From assembly GCF_002078875.1 (NCBI RefSeq), contig NC_034410.1, positions 42,520,798-42,584,797 on the forward strand: 64,000 bases of DNA, given 5' to 3'. The notes below the pieces were generated by a model, which saw only the letters and a program-made list of their open reading frames with translations, was not told where the DNA came from and searched no databases. Positions 1 through 13,362 of this stretch are shown here, piece by piece; position 1 is the first letter of the stretch; every line of letters starts with the position of its first letter. The position numbers were made by a program, and so were the translations under genes. Source of the stretch: Numida meleagris (Eukaryota; Chordata; Aves; Galliformes; Numididae).

Positions 1-793
1 AAATCTCCATTTCTGTGTTTACCAGTCATCCTTGGGACTTTTTATTCAGACATTAGTGACCTTGTCTCAATATGCTGGGCCCCCAGAGAATGATGATGGC
101 CACCAGGAGCTGAGAAGAATATGAATATGGATCTCAATTTTTTTAACGCTGGAAAAATAAATTATATAACCTTAATAGGTCTTTCTATTTAGCTTGTGAC
201 AAATAATAGAATGCCAATATATTCATCATTCCAAGCCCATTAAAACTGTCAGCTTTGCAAATGGTTGATATAATACTCTGACTCACTTACACACTTGATC
301 CCTTACCATAACCACTGCTTCATGTATGAGGCATGGCATTCTCACCACTTTCTCATCAGGACTAAGTAACTGGCCAACTAAATCATAGGCCATGTTATCT
401 TGTAGAATGGAGTGAAATCAGCAGTCATAAAACTCCAAACAATTTGAATCTTAATGTTGGATAAATTAAGGTCTCTCTTTTGCAGTTGTCTTCGTATGGA
501 GTTCTCTGATTTGAATAATGGAAAACCTGAATTTGTTGTTCATATAGGGTTTTAGGCCTCTTTAATCTTAAAGGTGTATTGCAGGACTCAGCTCTGCATC
601 TGTTTCTGAGAAGGCATTACAGGCTTGAATGTTAAAATAATGTCTGCCTTATTTATGGCTAAATACTAGTATCTTAGTAGCAGGAAGAGTTTCATCAGTA
701 GGAAGGTGGCAGGATTTGGATGTGCCACAGATAACCTTTCCCCACTAATTTAGATTTGTTTAGTGGTAACTGCTGAACTAATATTAGTATTCC
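1..793. other. Unique noncoding sequence, nothing recognised
   Basis: AT-rich single-copy-looking sequence. I see no long open frame, no repeat tail and no RNA-gene signature. It may be intronic or intergenic. Confidence 0.6.
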
Positions 794-978
794 AATAGCA
801 TCTGAAGATTCTAAGGTATCTCAGAGCCCCATTGTATCTCAGACACTACATAAACCCATAGTGGGGAGAAGTCCCAGTCCTGCAGACTGCAGGATAAACA
901 GGCAAGACAATATGTAGCAAAAAGAAAATGGTATCTCTCTTTTTCAGATGGGGTATCAGTATTCACATGGGATAACAG
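794..978. repeat. Ancient amniote interspersed-repeat relic
   Basis: The order of short blocks (GCCCCATTGT, then GACACTACATAAACCCATAGT, then AGTCCCAGTCCTGCAGA, then ATAAACAGGCAAGACA, then a CAGATGGGGTAT-like piece) follows a very old repeat of reptile and bird genomes. In that repeat, a 'cattgtgctaggcactgtacaaacacatagt' type block precedes 'cagtccctgcccc' and 'ataggcaagaca'. The family name is uncertain (L3/CR1-L3 or MIR-like). The match is diverged, so the boundaries are approximate and the orientation is left open. Confidence 0.55.
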
Positions 979-3900
979 AACAGTAACACTATTTTCAGAA
1001 GTGTGGAGAAATAAAGCATTTTGCCAAATGTTAAAAACAATTTCTATCAGAGTTTGGAGTGAGCTTGAATTTCTTGAGTCTTAATACACTGATCAAAAGA
1101 CAATCACCTGTGTTTCCTAAGTGAAGTTTAAGCGTACCTTTGGTAAGGTGGGAACAAATAGCATTGTTCTTGTAGATGAGAAACACCTGAGTAGGTAATG
1201 TGCAAAAAGTAACAAAGATACAGAAATGAATAACTTCTCTTTTTACTCTCTTCGTAATTTACAGATATCTTAGCAAAACAGCTGAAAACAAGAGTTGTTT
1301 CTATTTTGACCCAGCGCACCTTCTTGTGCTTGGAATATCTTTCTAACACCTGAGTTTAGTCTAGTCATGGCAAGTTCCCAAGGTATCTTAGGGCAATATT
1401 TTACCTTTTACCTGGATGCAAACCCAACGTGGATATCTGCAGCCATGCAAAAACCCTCAGTCCATGCGTGGATAAGTAGGACCAGACACAATCAAATGTT
1501 TGAGTGCCTAGTGACAGAAGTTGTGTATGTGACCTACATTCAGTGCTAACATTCCTGGATTGCTTATCTTCATTCCTATGCTAGCCATTGCTATTCCTGA
1601 AAATCCAGAATTGATATTTTCAGGAAAGTCCCTCAGAAAGGAAACAAACTCAAGTGCTGGTTTTTAACTTAAGCCCTTGCCCAGTTATTTTTCCACACAG
1701 AGATAGGGACTCAAGCAGGGAGTCCCGCAGCGTTACAAAAGCACGGTTAAACTCATAAGTTCCCTTTGTGCTTCTGAAGATATGCCTTATCTATTCCTAA
1801 CCTGTACTTTAGGTACCAGTTGGACAACACACTTGCAGAAGCAGCGGTAGGACTGTGTAAAGCCCCACCTTGGTTAGCATTCTCCATTGAATCTCTTTGT
1901 TGTAGTGAACAGTTCGGCGAGATGTAATTTGGCAGCTGCCGAGGACAGATGAAGAAGACAGCAATGTTGATTTTCTTGCACCGGAAAGATCTCTTTTGCC
2001 TGAGAGCAAAAGCAAAATGTCAGTCTTGCTTCCAGTAGAGTTTTTCCTGGTCAAGCATGGAAAAATGATTTGCTGAGCAATTCTTTTTGGACCTCTGCAT
2101 TTTTTTATAGGTGGATTATGTGCCTGTGGATTGAGGAAGGAACAGAGTTGGCCTTTGTCATCACATCAGAAGAGGTTCATTGCATTTTTGGAGGGAACAT
2201 GCCCAGACACCATCAGAAGGATAAGTAGTAACCATCTGGTGAGAGGTATTTAGAACACAGAGGCTTTTTGGAAATTAAGTTCTGATTGTTGCACTGATGG
2301 CCTTCATCCCTGTTGCATTAATGGGGCAGACTTGGCAGCACAGAGCAGCAGGACCACCTGTCCGTTGGCTTCCCCAGCTCTGGCTTGAGGACCCCATCAT
2401 CTGATATGCTGGACATCTGCTGCTAGGCATTACTCTTGTAGGGAATGGGTGAGCACTGGCATACATTTTTCAAATAGTTACTCATGAGATAAATGTAAAA
2501 TTCAGCTGGAGTAGCATGTCAGGAAGCAAAACTGAAGGTGAACACCTTTGCTTCTGGAGTGATCAGTGAGCTGATTTAGAAAGAGATTGAGCTGCAGAAC
2601 AGTGGTGAAAGGAGTCTCAGCTGTGCTGCACGCTAGTTTTGTGCAGAATCTGAAAACAAGATGCAGAAAGCACCTGCCTTTAATCAGTCTGGAGAGAGTT
2701 GACTCTGAGCTTTATCAGGGCTTCTGTTCAACTGCTGGTGCCTAACAACACCCGGAGAGGCGCTGGGAGTTATTATGTCACCGGCAAGATATAGTAGTGT
2801 TATCAATTTAATGCTCCTTACATTGTTTAATTTGGAAATTCAGATTTAATCAAATGTCAAACTCACTGTCCAAATTCTTAAATTAAACATGAATTGTTTG
2901 GGAGATTTTCCAGAACTGCTGTTTGTTGCATCAGCCCCACCGTCTCTTTTATTGATTGTAGAAGCAACCATTTTGCAACAAGCTAATTTGGCCTTGGCTA
3001 CAGAGCCAGAATAGCTGCCTTGAGACATTCTGAGCCCATTTTCTACAAGAATCTGTGATTTTTAATAACATCATCAAAAATAGTTTTGTTGGAGGCCAAG
3101 CAGGAATAAAAACCAACAAAAGGCAAGGTAATTCCTATTCTTTTGTCATTCATTTGATCTCTGTATCTTGCAAGTCATTTGCTTATCAGCTGCTGTCTTC
3201 TTGATGCTCCGAAGAGTATTCACATCTTTGTGGTTTTATAAGAAATGAGTCATCTATGTTGGGCATGCTCGTTGTCTAAAAGCATTTGCAGAGGTCTAAA
3301 CATAAAGATGAGACTCGAGTGCAAATCAGGTTGTGGGATTCAGCTCTACAAGTGCTGTGCTACCGAAAGGTGCCTTGTAACAGCTTTATGAAAATGAGGA
3401 AAGAGATTTAGGATGTCATTTGTGAGCAGTCATTTGTTAAGAGATGAAACTCTGGAACAACTTCTTATCTGATCCATACTAAAGTTCTGGGGATGGTGTA
3501 TGTGGATGAAGGCTCTTTGTTAGTGGGGGTATGGGATACAGAGATACAGCTTTTTTTGTTTTATTCTCATCCCTCTGCTTCTGACACCTTGTAGCAAAAT
3601 CAAGGATGGGCTGTGACTAATTATAGCAATTCTAATTATAGAGCACAAATGCCACCCTGTACCCTAAAGTACTGGAAGCAAGGGCTTTGCCTGAGCCCGT
3701 TTCCGTTCGCAGATGGATGTGGTAACACAGCAGTTCTCTAGATGAGCCTGACTTCTGATTCTTTATGAATCCAAAACAACTGAAACAGATTTATTTCATA
3801 CTTTTCTCAAGCTAATTGAGAATATAACTTAGTCTTTACTAAAGAATATAAGAATGAAGTGGTCATTGAGATTATTACTTGCTCCGTAAATAGACTCAAG

Positions 3901-5637
3901 TGTACTGCTAATACTTAGATTTTTATTGCATTTATGCTTAACCATTCCATTTCATTTTAGCTGCTTTATTGGGTAGCATTCAATGGATTACTTTTCAACT
4001 TTTCTTAAAACCAGAGTAGAGCTAACTTATTCTCCTGTTGAAGTTATTGCAAGAAAGCCCATTACAATTAGGTTGTGTACATGCAGGATTAGTTTTCAAT
4101 ATTCTTTCTGAATTTTGGCCTGATCTGTGTATTCGTTACTCTCGGTACATCCAGATTCTTCTTCTTCCACTTCTGTTCAGTGCTACCAAAACACATGTAT
4201 TCTGGTATGTGTAAAAAGAAGGGAATTTTCATTCCAGAGCACACTTGTGATGCTTTGTTTTAATACCTTATGGTTAGGACTGCTAAGGTACCACAACTTT
4301 AGGGTGCAACCAGGCTTGCAGAAGGAAGGCCTGACAGGAGTTTTAGGACAATGGAAATTTGCAGAGGCATAGCTTCAGGTAATTTCTAACAGACCAAATT
4401 TGCAGGATTGCTGTTTTGTTTATTTACATAGTCAAAGATACCTCAGCAGGATGTGACTGAAATTTTTCAGTCTAGACCAGTAAAATTGTGTGCGTTTGTG
4501 TGTAATATGGGAGTTCTCAGAGTTCAGCTGAGCTGCTGAACAGTTTTCAGAAGCCAGCAGACAGCTGCTGTTTATGTTCTCCTCGCTCACTTGTCAGTTT
4601 TGACCTGCTTCATGTATTTTGCTTTCGCATTGTTTCCACTCAAATGTGACTCAGCCTTATCACTGGCACCTGCAGTATGTTGAGCTGCAAGGAAACAAAG
4701 GAAAGGAGAGGAGAAGGAACCGGCAGTGCTATTGCAACTAGGTAGCACAGGAGCAAGACTTTTTTTTCCTGCGAGGTACTGAAATGTTGGAACTTGTTGA
4801 AAAACACAGAAAACTTTTATAATATCTCTTGCTTTAAGGCAAGTCTGGTAAAGGGCAGTATGGTTATGGTGTGGAGTGGACATACAGAATAGGTAATTTA
4901 ATTTTGTTGCTGTTGTAATCTGCTGGGCATTTTTCCAAAACGAGTAGGGAGTAACTGGTGTATTTCATTACAACTGCCCAGATGACTAGGAGGAGATTAA
5001 GCCTTTAATAACAAGATGGAGCATCCCAAGCCAGTGTTACATCTTGGGGCTGAAGCCACAGCCTCTCTAAAAGTAACCTAGAGGATCTCAGATCACCTGT
5101 TGCACAGACCTGGTAAAGACTTTCTGTCTCGACTACTTACGTATGTTATTGAGATTATGTATTTGTGTTTTAAGAAATGGAGTATTTTCATCAAGCTGGA
5201 ATAATCCCTGTGAGTTTGGTCTCCTAGCCACATGGCATTAAGACAAACTGACAGCCAGTTCTTTTCTTCTGTGTTCATGCATCGGTAAGATAATTTTTAA
5301 TAGATGTTACCCTGTCTGGCTAGGACCTTTAAATAACATAATTGAACCTCTTGTCTCCTTTTGACTTATCCCTTCAAATTTGCAAGGCTGGTTGCCATCA
5401 GCAGTTGTGAATGATTAACATTCTTGCTAATTTTGCTTGCTATCAGACTGTCAGGCTTGGAGATGACATGAAATACTCATGTGAAAGTGACAGAATAGAG
5501 TTCTTTCCTTTTCTGGGGTCTTCTTGTAAAAGAAGTAAAAAAGCTGAATGGAGCAAGCATCATCTGAGTACCAGAAAGAGCTGTCTTTTGAAAGTATTTC
5601 ATTAAGTAAGCCTGTATTGAATGAGTAGATCTCTATT
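979..5637. other. Unique noncoding sequence, nothing recognised
   Basis: About 4.7 kb with only short open frames (99 codons or fewer) on either strand, none with recognisable protein features. No CR1 tail, microsatellite of note or RNA gene is visible. Confidence 0.6.
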
Positions 5638-6207
5638 TTACTGAGAACATTCAGAATAATGATCTTTCATTTGAGTGTTTTGGCTTTCAGGGAGCTCCTT
5701 CAGCTGAGTGGAGTTGTAATTGGGAGCTAGGAGGGCTAACTTACTACAGTGAGAGAACACTAAAATTATTCCTTTAAGTAGAAGACTTAAGCTTTTAAAT
5801 TTGGGATCTGTCTGTAGATGGTGTTTTATGCAGTAAAATGTGCTGGAATAGTAGCCAGAGTGATTAAATTTATTTTGGTAGATCATATGCATAAGTTGGT
5901 AATTGGCGTGGAAAGCTGTTTTTGGCAGTGTCAAATGGTCTGCCAGGGGAATGAATGAGGTAAGCATTCCCTGACATAATACTTGGGGATCGCGGGCAGT
6001 ACCAGTGAGGAACAGCCGTTCTATTTCAGCTCCATGAAGTTGTAAGATGTGGGCAATCTGATTATTCAGATGCCTGAAGAGCTGGGTTGCCATTATTGAT
6101 TCTGAATGATCAGTTTGTTCATATGATTTCTTGTAATCAAGTGGTGACCAGGAAGTATCAAATGGTGCTGCCGCCTTGGTGGCAATCACGCTCTGGGTAT
6201 AAAGCCA
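5638..6207 (-). other. Unassigned 183-codon open frame (chance ORF or old relic)
   Basis: The longest open frame of the window. It is open on the minus strand from 6207 down to the stop near 5638. There is no ATG at its beginning: the first start-like codon, near 6189, is GTG, and the first internal ATG falls about 32 codons in. The predicted protein is moderately leucine- and histidine-rich, with no membrane segment, signal peptide, zinc finger or motif that I recognise. On the minus strand a CAG that could serve as a splice acceptor lies just upstream, near 6195. One frame this long is roughly what chance gives in 64 kb of such DNA, so coding status is doubtful. Alternatives are a decayed transposon or retroviral reading frame, or an exon of an unrecognised gene. 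Confidence 0.2.
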
Positions 6208-8439
6208 TCAATTGGCTCTAGCAAACCCTCCCATTAGCAGGATGTGATTGGGAAATTTACTGTGCTCCTTATTCTGAAGTCCTAGAAGATGGATGGTGAA
6301 GCAGGGGACGTGAAAATTTTTTATAATGTGTTTAAAGCCACCAGAACAATGTGAGTAGCATTACTGGCTCAGAAAACCTGACATTGTCTCCCTTGTTAGA
6401 AGTTGAGCATGTGGATCTGAAAAGGGAGCTAATTGCAGCTTAACCGGAGAGTCATAGAACAAGACCAAATAATTTGCGAATTACTGTGTTTTTCTGAGAG
6501 ATGAGCATGTATCAAAGAAAAAAAAACTCCCCAATCTTCAGAGTAGCAAAGAAGCAATGGAGATGTCCCTAAAGAGCTTGTGTTATGTATTGTAATCAGC
6601 TGCAGTGTTATTAAAGAAAATGTTCTCTTTTTTTTCCCTTCTTCATGCTCTTCTAATCAATGCTGAAAGATTAAAATCACAGCTTCAGGTGCTTTTTTTT
6701 TGTCTGCCGTATTTAATTTGTGGCACAAATCAATGCAAGTCAGGAAGAAGGGTGCAGGTATGTTGAACTGTTCTGCCAATCCTCTGTTCAGTGGCACAGT
6801 ACTGTTTTTTATCCTTGCTACACATGTAGGCATCAGAATGACTCTGCAGGAATCAAAGGCTTAATTTCTGGGCAGGGTAGGGAACAGAGCACTCCAGAAT
6901 CATGGTTCTGGTGATGTGGAAGTCAGTGTTAGGATTCTTTAAGTCTACCAGTATGAGTGAGGTTGAATGAGTTCCCTGTGATTTCAGCAAAGCAGGGGCG
7001 CCCATTATGGGATTCCAGTGACTCGCCTACAGCATCGGTAGTCAAATCAAGCCATGTTGGATGGCTTTAGTAATCAACATGAGAAAGCTTCAGTGGGAAA
7101 ACAAGTTCACATTCATTGTGTGTCTTCCTTTGGCTGACATGAAGTGACCTGGCCCTGATAGGTTTCCAAAAAAGGAAGATCATGTCTGGGAGAGCAAGAA
7201 CTAAGTGGCTGCAGACCTCTCCATTGTAACTGAAAGGCTGAAACATTGGTGCCATCAGGAAAAGCTACCAAATAAACTCCTGCCTCAGTGGGTTTACTCT
7301 GAAAAGCAATGTCACCTCAGCACCCAGATTTACAAGCTGCTACTAAAATTCATAGATGATGCAATGATATGGAGCAGCTTTTTCCATATGAGAAGAGTAC
7401 TTCCTTTTTTTGCAGAACAGCACCAGCAAGCAAGGGCTTGTGAGGGGATCCTCTGCAGCACCTTCACTCAGGAAGCACTGGTGTGAGATCAGCATGATAT
7501 TTCTGCAACTGAAATGTCCCTTAGTGGGAGAAGAGCATTTTCAAAAGGGAAAATCTACCTTATTCAGCAAGGAATTTTCTCTTTCTGAGAGCTTTGAAGC
7601 TGACACTGGGGAAGCCAGTAAATGAGAAAGTGGAGGTCAAGGGGAACTGGTTCACAGAGCGGCTGGCTCAGGAAACATGGGCTTTTTAGCAGTGGCTTCA
7701 TGCCACAACAAGTTATGATCAGTTAAATAGCTGCATTATTTGCATCATCTCCCTGGCTCTGCTGTGCCATTAACTGTTTCTTCTAGCTTCCTCTACAAAA
7801 ATGGTTTTGAGAGCTTGTATTTAATTGTGAATCTATCCTGAGGCCCTGTCATCCTGTTCATCGTGTTCATGGTTTAGCAAGGAAAGCAGGAGCTGCAGGC
7901 TGGGGCATATTGCATCAGCATAAGAAATCCAAAGACTGTTGAAGTAGCTCTTTCAGTTATTTGTTCTTATGTTTTCTGTTTCGTGACCTTTGTGCTTGAC
8001 AGGAAGTTATTTGAGTAGTGGTGTCCATTGTGAGCATGATGTATATCCGTTAGCCATTGCTGACCAGTAGAGGAGAGACAATTGTGGTTGTGCATTATCC
8101 AGTGGCACACGTGAGGCTCCATGGGTTCCCCGCCTCCCTGCTCCGTAACTGGCACAATTACCTTCCTTTTATATGTTATAGAGTTACATAAGGAGGAAAT
8201 CTAGGGGAAATTCCTATTTTCCTGGTATACCTGGAGGCACCACTTCTTGCACAGACCTGGAACCACTATCCTTCTGTTGTTGCAGAGGGTGGAAAGCCAC
8301 ATGTCCCAGTCCTGCTACAAACCCTTTTCCTTCTCAGTTCAGCCCTGCTGAGAAGGAAAAGCAGCCAACAGAGGTATGCCTGCATCAGCATTTGAGTTTG
8401 GGTTAGGAAAATGTGCTTTTGAACTCCTTCACTGGGCTG
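6208..8439. other. Unique noncoding sequence, nothing recognised
   Basis: Mixed-composition sequence with short overlapping open frames around 7.2-7.6 kb that lack recognisable protein content. No repeat family was identified. Confidence 0.55.
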
Positions 8440-9133
8440 CATGATCTGCTGGAGAGGAGCTCTGCAGAGAAGGACCTGGGTGGTCTGGTGGACAGCAGGT
8501 TTGCTATGAGCCAGCAGTGTGCCCTTGTGGCTAAGAAGGCCAATGGTATCTTGGGGTACATTAGAAAGAGCATGGCCAGCAGGTTGAGGTGGGTGATCCT
8601 CCCCCTCTGCCCTGCCCTGATGAGGCTACATTTAGAGTACTGTGTGCTGTTCTGGGCTCCTCAGTTCAAAAAAGACAGGGATCGCCTAGAAGAAGTCCAG
8701 CGGAGGGCCACAAAGATGATAAAGGGCCTGGAGCATCTACTGTATGAGGAAAGGCTGAGAAACTTAGCCTATGTTTAGCCTGGGGAAGACTGAGGGGGGA
8801 TGTGATTAATGTTTATAAATATCTAAAGGGAGATAGGAGTCAAATGAATGAGGCCAGACTCTTCTCAGTGGGTGACAGCAGTAGGAGCAATGACCTAAAA
8901 CTTGAACATAGAAAGTTCCATACAAACATGTGGAAGAACTTCTTTATGATAAGGGAAATGGAGCACTGGAACAGGCTGCCCGGAGAGGTTGTGGAGTCTT
9001 TTTCTATGGAGATATTCGACACTTGTCTGGATGCCTACCTGTATGAGCTATTGCAGGGAACCTTCAGCAGGGGGGTTGGATTTGGTGATCTCTTGAGGTC
9101 TCTTCCATCCCCTGCAATTCTGTGGTTCTGTGA
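8440..9133 (+). mobile_element. CR1 LINE, 5'-truncated, 3' part of ORF2 plus 3' end
   Basis: A 5'-truncated CR1 non-LTR retrotransposon. The plus strand encodes the region C-terminal to the reverse-transcriptase core, readable as [12 protein letters not shown], then [12 protein letters not shown], then [15 protein letters not shown] stop at 8776-8778 and a frame change follow, after which INVYKYLKGD, RLFSVGDSS and HWNRLPGEVVES continue in another frame (8802 onward). The copy ends in a typical CR1 3' end (GGTTGGATTTGGTGATCT, then AATTCTGTGGTTCTGTGA). The frameshift and stop make it non-coding. Most CR1 copies are 5'-truncated in this way. The 5' boundary is approximate. Confidence 0.93.
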
Positions 9134-10215
9134 GTTTGATTCGCAGCATTTGCTCATCAGCTGCATTCCTTTGGGATGAGATTTAATCAGAAGACACACC
9201 TAACATATCCAACTGCTTGTTCCTCCCATAGGAGACTGAATCTAGAAGGTTACCTACTGCTGTGTAAAAAGTGCAGAAGACAGTGTGGGACACAAACGCT
9301 TTCTGAGTAGCAATGTTTCTTACAGCTGTAATTGGAATGAAACAGAATGAGTTGTGTTAGTTATTCAGTTGATAAATGATCAACAAAAAACATGTTGTGT
9401 GCAGGGTATAAAAGTTGGGTGGGATTTTTTCCTCTCATGCTGTACCAGAAAACTATCTCTGTGCTAACTGCATAACTTCAATATTTCAAGTTTTATAAAG
9501 CTGTAACTGCAGGTACAACTGAATTGCTAGAAAATCACCACATTAAATGTTCCAAATAACCCTGATGCCATTTGTCAGACAATGTTTTTTTTTAATGAGA
9601 CATGCAGCATGCGGAATTAGGCAAGAGGAAATTACATTGCATAGTTATTAGTGCTTTAGTACTTGGAACTAGTTAGCAATGAATATCTACATCAAAGCTT
9701 TGTGTGGGAAGATTGAGCTTTTGGGGCAGAAGATATTGGAGCAGTCTGGAGCAATATAACAGAATCTTGATTTTGTTTCCATTAGATATCTTCATGATTG
9801 TTGTACTACAGGTTAAATGCAACCTGTTAAGCACTTGAACTGTTTTCTCAAATTAACAGATGCTAGCTTTCCACTTTTAATAAGTGTATTTGGAATTTTA
9901 GTAGTCATTGAAGCAGAAAGCAAAGATATCAGTTGAGTTGCAGTTATTAACTTAAGGAATGAAAGAAAGAGACTGGTTGCAATAATCCTTTCTTCATTGA
10001 AACCCTGTCCTGTTGCAGTGTTTCAGACAGGTCAGGTTTTCATGACTTCAATGGCTGTAACTCATAACATGGAAAAAAGAGGCATAATCTTGTATTCTTT
10101 GTTATAATGTATATTTAATAGCCTGGTTCATATCTGAAGCCCAAGCCCACCATAAGATGGTTTGGTATTGATTTCAATAGAAACAAATAGTATTTTGTAA
10201 TATAAAAATTATGTA
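9134..10215. other. Unique AT-rich noncoding sequence
   Basis: No open frame of note, no repeat tail and no RNA gene seen. Confidence 0.6.
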
Positions 10216-10280
10216 AAGCCAAAATCTGACTCTCTTGAAGTCAGGAACAATTACACTGGAGACTTCAAAAGAGACAAAAC
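10216..10280. repeat. Possible ancient 'gacttca'-motif repeat relic
   Basis: The arrangement CAAAATCTGACTCTCTTGAAGTCAGG followed by TTACACTGGAGACTTCAAAAG resembles an old amniote repeat characterised by 'gaagtca/tgacttca' pairs spaced by 'ttacacc'-like sequence. It is short and heavily diverged. Confidence 0.35.
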
Positions 10281-11144
10281 TTAACCTTTTGGCTCCTCTG
10301 AATATACAAGTAGACTTGGGAAAATGAATTGGAGAATTATTGCAGTTCAGTGACATGAAGAAGAAAATAAAACCTTAAGGATCATTTTCCTCTCTCAGTG
10401 GCTTTCCAGCATTAAATTTACTTACCAACTTGGTAGTATCAAGTCTTCTGAGATCAAATACTACTGTACAGTACAATCTGATTATTTGAGGATCTGATTT
10501 AAAAAAGATCAACTTTGGTTTTAAGCAAAATACTATTTCTTTCATTGCAAAACCATCATAGAGCAGTAAAATTAGTGTTTCTCACTGCTTAACTTTTAGT
10601 TATTGAAGAGCTTGATGTCTATCTCGTGAAACTACAATTCAACAGAAACAAATGAATTAAAATCCATATAAATCCTATGCTAGCAGTGATAGAAATGGAT
10701 GCACTGCCATTCTTTATATTTCCTTGAAATGTGTGTTTATTTCTGTAATTAGCACAAATGTAAAAAGTAGCACAGATTAACACACAAATGGTCTTGTTTA
10801 CTGAGCTTTGACTTGGACTTGCAGGGAGGGGAATTCTGAGCATGAGCTTAGCTAAACACGCAAAACAAGCAACAAACATTGTCAGAATAGAAAAGTAGCA
10901 TTTAGATGTTGATGCTACTTATGTTAATAACTTTCCATGTGACACTGTAAAGTACATAAACAGCTCTTTTACAGTTGCTGTTTTGCTAACTAACTGCCAA
11001 AGCCTCAAAGGAGGAAAAGGTCATCAAAAGGTTACATTTATTACATTTCTATCTCCTTCTATCGTTGGTAGTATCTCCTACAAACTCTTTTGGGTCTGCT
11101 TGCTTTGTTTGTAAGAAATACTGGGGCACATTTCTAGCATCTAA
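10281..11144. other. Unique AT-rich noncoding sequence
   Basis: No gene or repeat recognised. The frames present are short and unremarkable. Confidence 0.55.
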
Positions 11145-11202
11145 AAATCAGTGTGGCTCCACTGACTTCAGTAGATATACATCAAATTCCACCAAGGGCC
11201 TA
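11145..11202 (+). repeat. Ancient 'ccactgacttcagt' repeat relic
   Basis: TCCACTGACTTCAGTAGA, then ATACATCAAATTCCACCAAGGG, matches the pattern of an old reptile/bird repeat ('ccactgacttcagtggaattacaccagatttacaccaggg'). I do not assign a family name. The same motif family recurs at 42.8 kb. Confidence 0.5.
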
Positions 11203-12083
11203 GTATTTTCCTTTCACAGTGTCTTTTTTTCCGAAGAGACATCTGAGCCTTAACTCTTCTGAAGTCTTCAAAAAATGCGTTAACACTGCTAGATATCAAA
11301 TGATAGTTTCAAGACGGTGAGGGTAAATAACAATTAACAAAGTATAATCTGCCATAACAGAAATGTGACTATATCCTCTATAGCTAATTAACAGTTGAAA
11401 GTCATATTTTTACACTTAATTTGGGTGTGAATAGAGCAAATCTTTGTAATTGAAGGTTGTCAGCTGCTAAAATCTCTTCTTCTAGCTGTTAATTTACAAG
11501 GTGATTCACTTGTGCACTGATTCACAGCTGCCACAGGTTGCAGTACACCTGAAGCTGCATGCACCCCACACCATTGGGTTTTAGCCACATGCATCAATTT
11601 CCCTGAAAGTGCCATCCCACCAGGGTGGGCTGACATTCAGAAGAGTGCTGTGGTACTGAAGAAATGTGAGGTATGGGAATATATGGCAGCATAGAGCTGT
11701 TCAAATACTCAGCATCCATCACGGCCTATCGAACATGCCTGAGGTGTGTTGTGAAGCACAGTAGGGAAGGCTGAATGTGCTCCAGCAGTGCATTAATCCA
11801 TGCCCTGCATTGGTTCTCAGGTACAAAGGCCTTTTATGAAGAGGCAAATGTAAAATCATAAATGAGCTTTATACACAGCAGGCCAGACTGCACCTTAAGG
11901 CACAGCGTGTGTTATAGCAGAAAGCAGCTCTTTGGCTTGCAGTAGCAGTGCACTGAGCTTTTCACACATGTGATTTGTATCCTTTTTGCTTTCCACTCGC
12001 TTCTGTTGAGCTGAAGTTATATTCTTTCCACAGAGTAGAAGGAGATCCAAGTCTACTAAGTTTTCATCCCTTTTTTCAGGAAA
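11203..12083. other. Noncoding sequence, nothing recognised
   Basis: Contains a slightly GC-richer stretch around 11.52-11.80 kb without recognisable coding or repeat content. Confidence 0.5.
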
Positions 12084-12188
12084 TATGTAGGTGTGGCATT
12101 GAGGGACATGATTAGTGGGCATGGTGGTGATGGATTGGCAGCTGGACTCGATCTTAGCTCTTTTCCAAACTTAATGATTCTGTGATTG
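12084..12188 (+). mobile_element. CR1 LINE 3'-end fragment
   Basis: A short 3'-end-only CR1 copy. GTGTGGCATTGAGGGACATG is followed by GTGGGCATGGTGGTGATGG, CAGCTGGACTCGATCTTAG and the terminal CTTTTCCAAACTTAATGATTCTGTGATTG. Severe 5' truncation; no coding capacity. Confidence 0.9.
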
Positions 12189-13362
12189 AATCTCTGCCTA
12201 GTTCTGACCTTGAATTCACTGTACCATTCTGTGTATTGTGATAGCATGTGATCAGCAGTGCAAAAATATATGAGGAGTAGAGGGAAAACCTTCAGACAGT
12301 GATATTAGCTGGAACTGATGAAATGCTGTTCATCTGTATCCTGATTCTCTTCAACTTCAGATACTCTGTTCTTGTCCACACTTTGTTATTATGGCGTTAC
12401 AGTTTACATCCATTGTGGCTGATGGCAAAGTTTTGTCTCTGCATGAGAAGTTCTGCATGAAGTTTTTCACACTTCCGTTGGCATAGTGCTTTGGGATTTG
12501 ACCTCTTAGAAATTTGAGCGAGCCTGGACATTCTGAATGCTTTGTCATAAGATAATGTTGCCCTGAAAGGAAAGCATGAATTTTCTAAGATGTAACTATT
12601 TGATCTACACTCTGTTTCTCAAGAGCAAGATGGAGTTTCTGTTCACAGAGAAAGGCTGTCCCTCTCCAGAACAAATAGTACTGTGATTTGGGCACTCAAA
12701 TGAAAAAACTGGAGATACAAATTCAAGTCCCCAGTTCAGTTCTGACAGACCAAGCAAGTATTTGAGCCCTTTTCTTTTTTTCCTAGATCCTATGTGCATT
12801 TTTCTATAGTTTTTTATGAAAATTTTAAGTGTAAATCCCTTATCCCAGTGTGGAACAGAAATATATTTGAAATCTGAATACTACATTGTGAGAAATTCCT
12901 TTTTTTTTTTTAAAACTGATGTTTCCATCAGAAGGAAAGCATGATGGATGAGCTCAGGACTATAGGACATGGCCTGCTGCATCCTATGGCCCCCCTATCT
13001 CTCCAGCATCCTTTGGAAAGAGAGGAGAAAAGCCTCCAAGTGCTTCATGCTGTGACAAGGGAGTTTCTGCAATGGCATACCAATCTTCAGAGCTGTTCCT
13101 TCCATGCTGTTGTAAGGATGGTGAAATGAAGGAATGAGATGTAGGCTCCACTCCACAGTGTCTCTGCTTAAGGGGACTGGAGTCTGCATTCTGGGAGGGA
13201 GGGCAGCTCTTGTGCTGCCTGAGGGGCACAACATCCTGGCCATGTAGCCTTTAGGTGGAACATCAGTAAAATCTATTACCTGTGATTAGAGACAGAACAA
13301 AGCCTCTGTTTTCTCCTCCTCCACCTTTCATCTCCATCCCCTACATAAGGAATCTTCCCTTA
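12189..13362. other. Noncoding sequence, nothing recognised
   Basis: Short overlapping frames around 12.94-13.24 kb on both strands look like chance. A T-run lies near 12.90 kb. No repeat identified. Confidence 0.55.

Noticed and set aside
8413..9179. A host gene at the 8.4-kb ORF pair
   Set aside because: The translations and the nucleotide 3' end are those of a CR1 LINE with a stop and frameshift.
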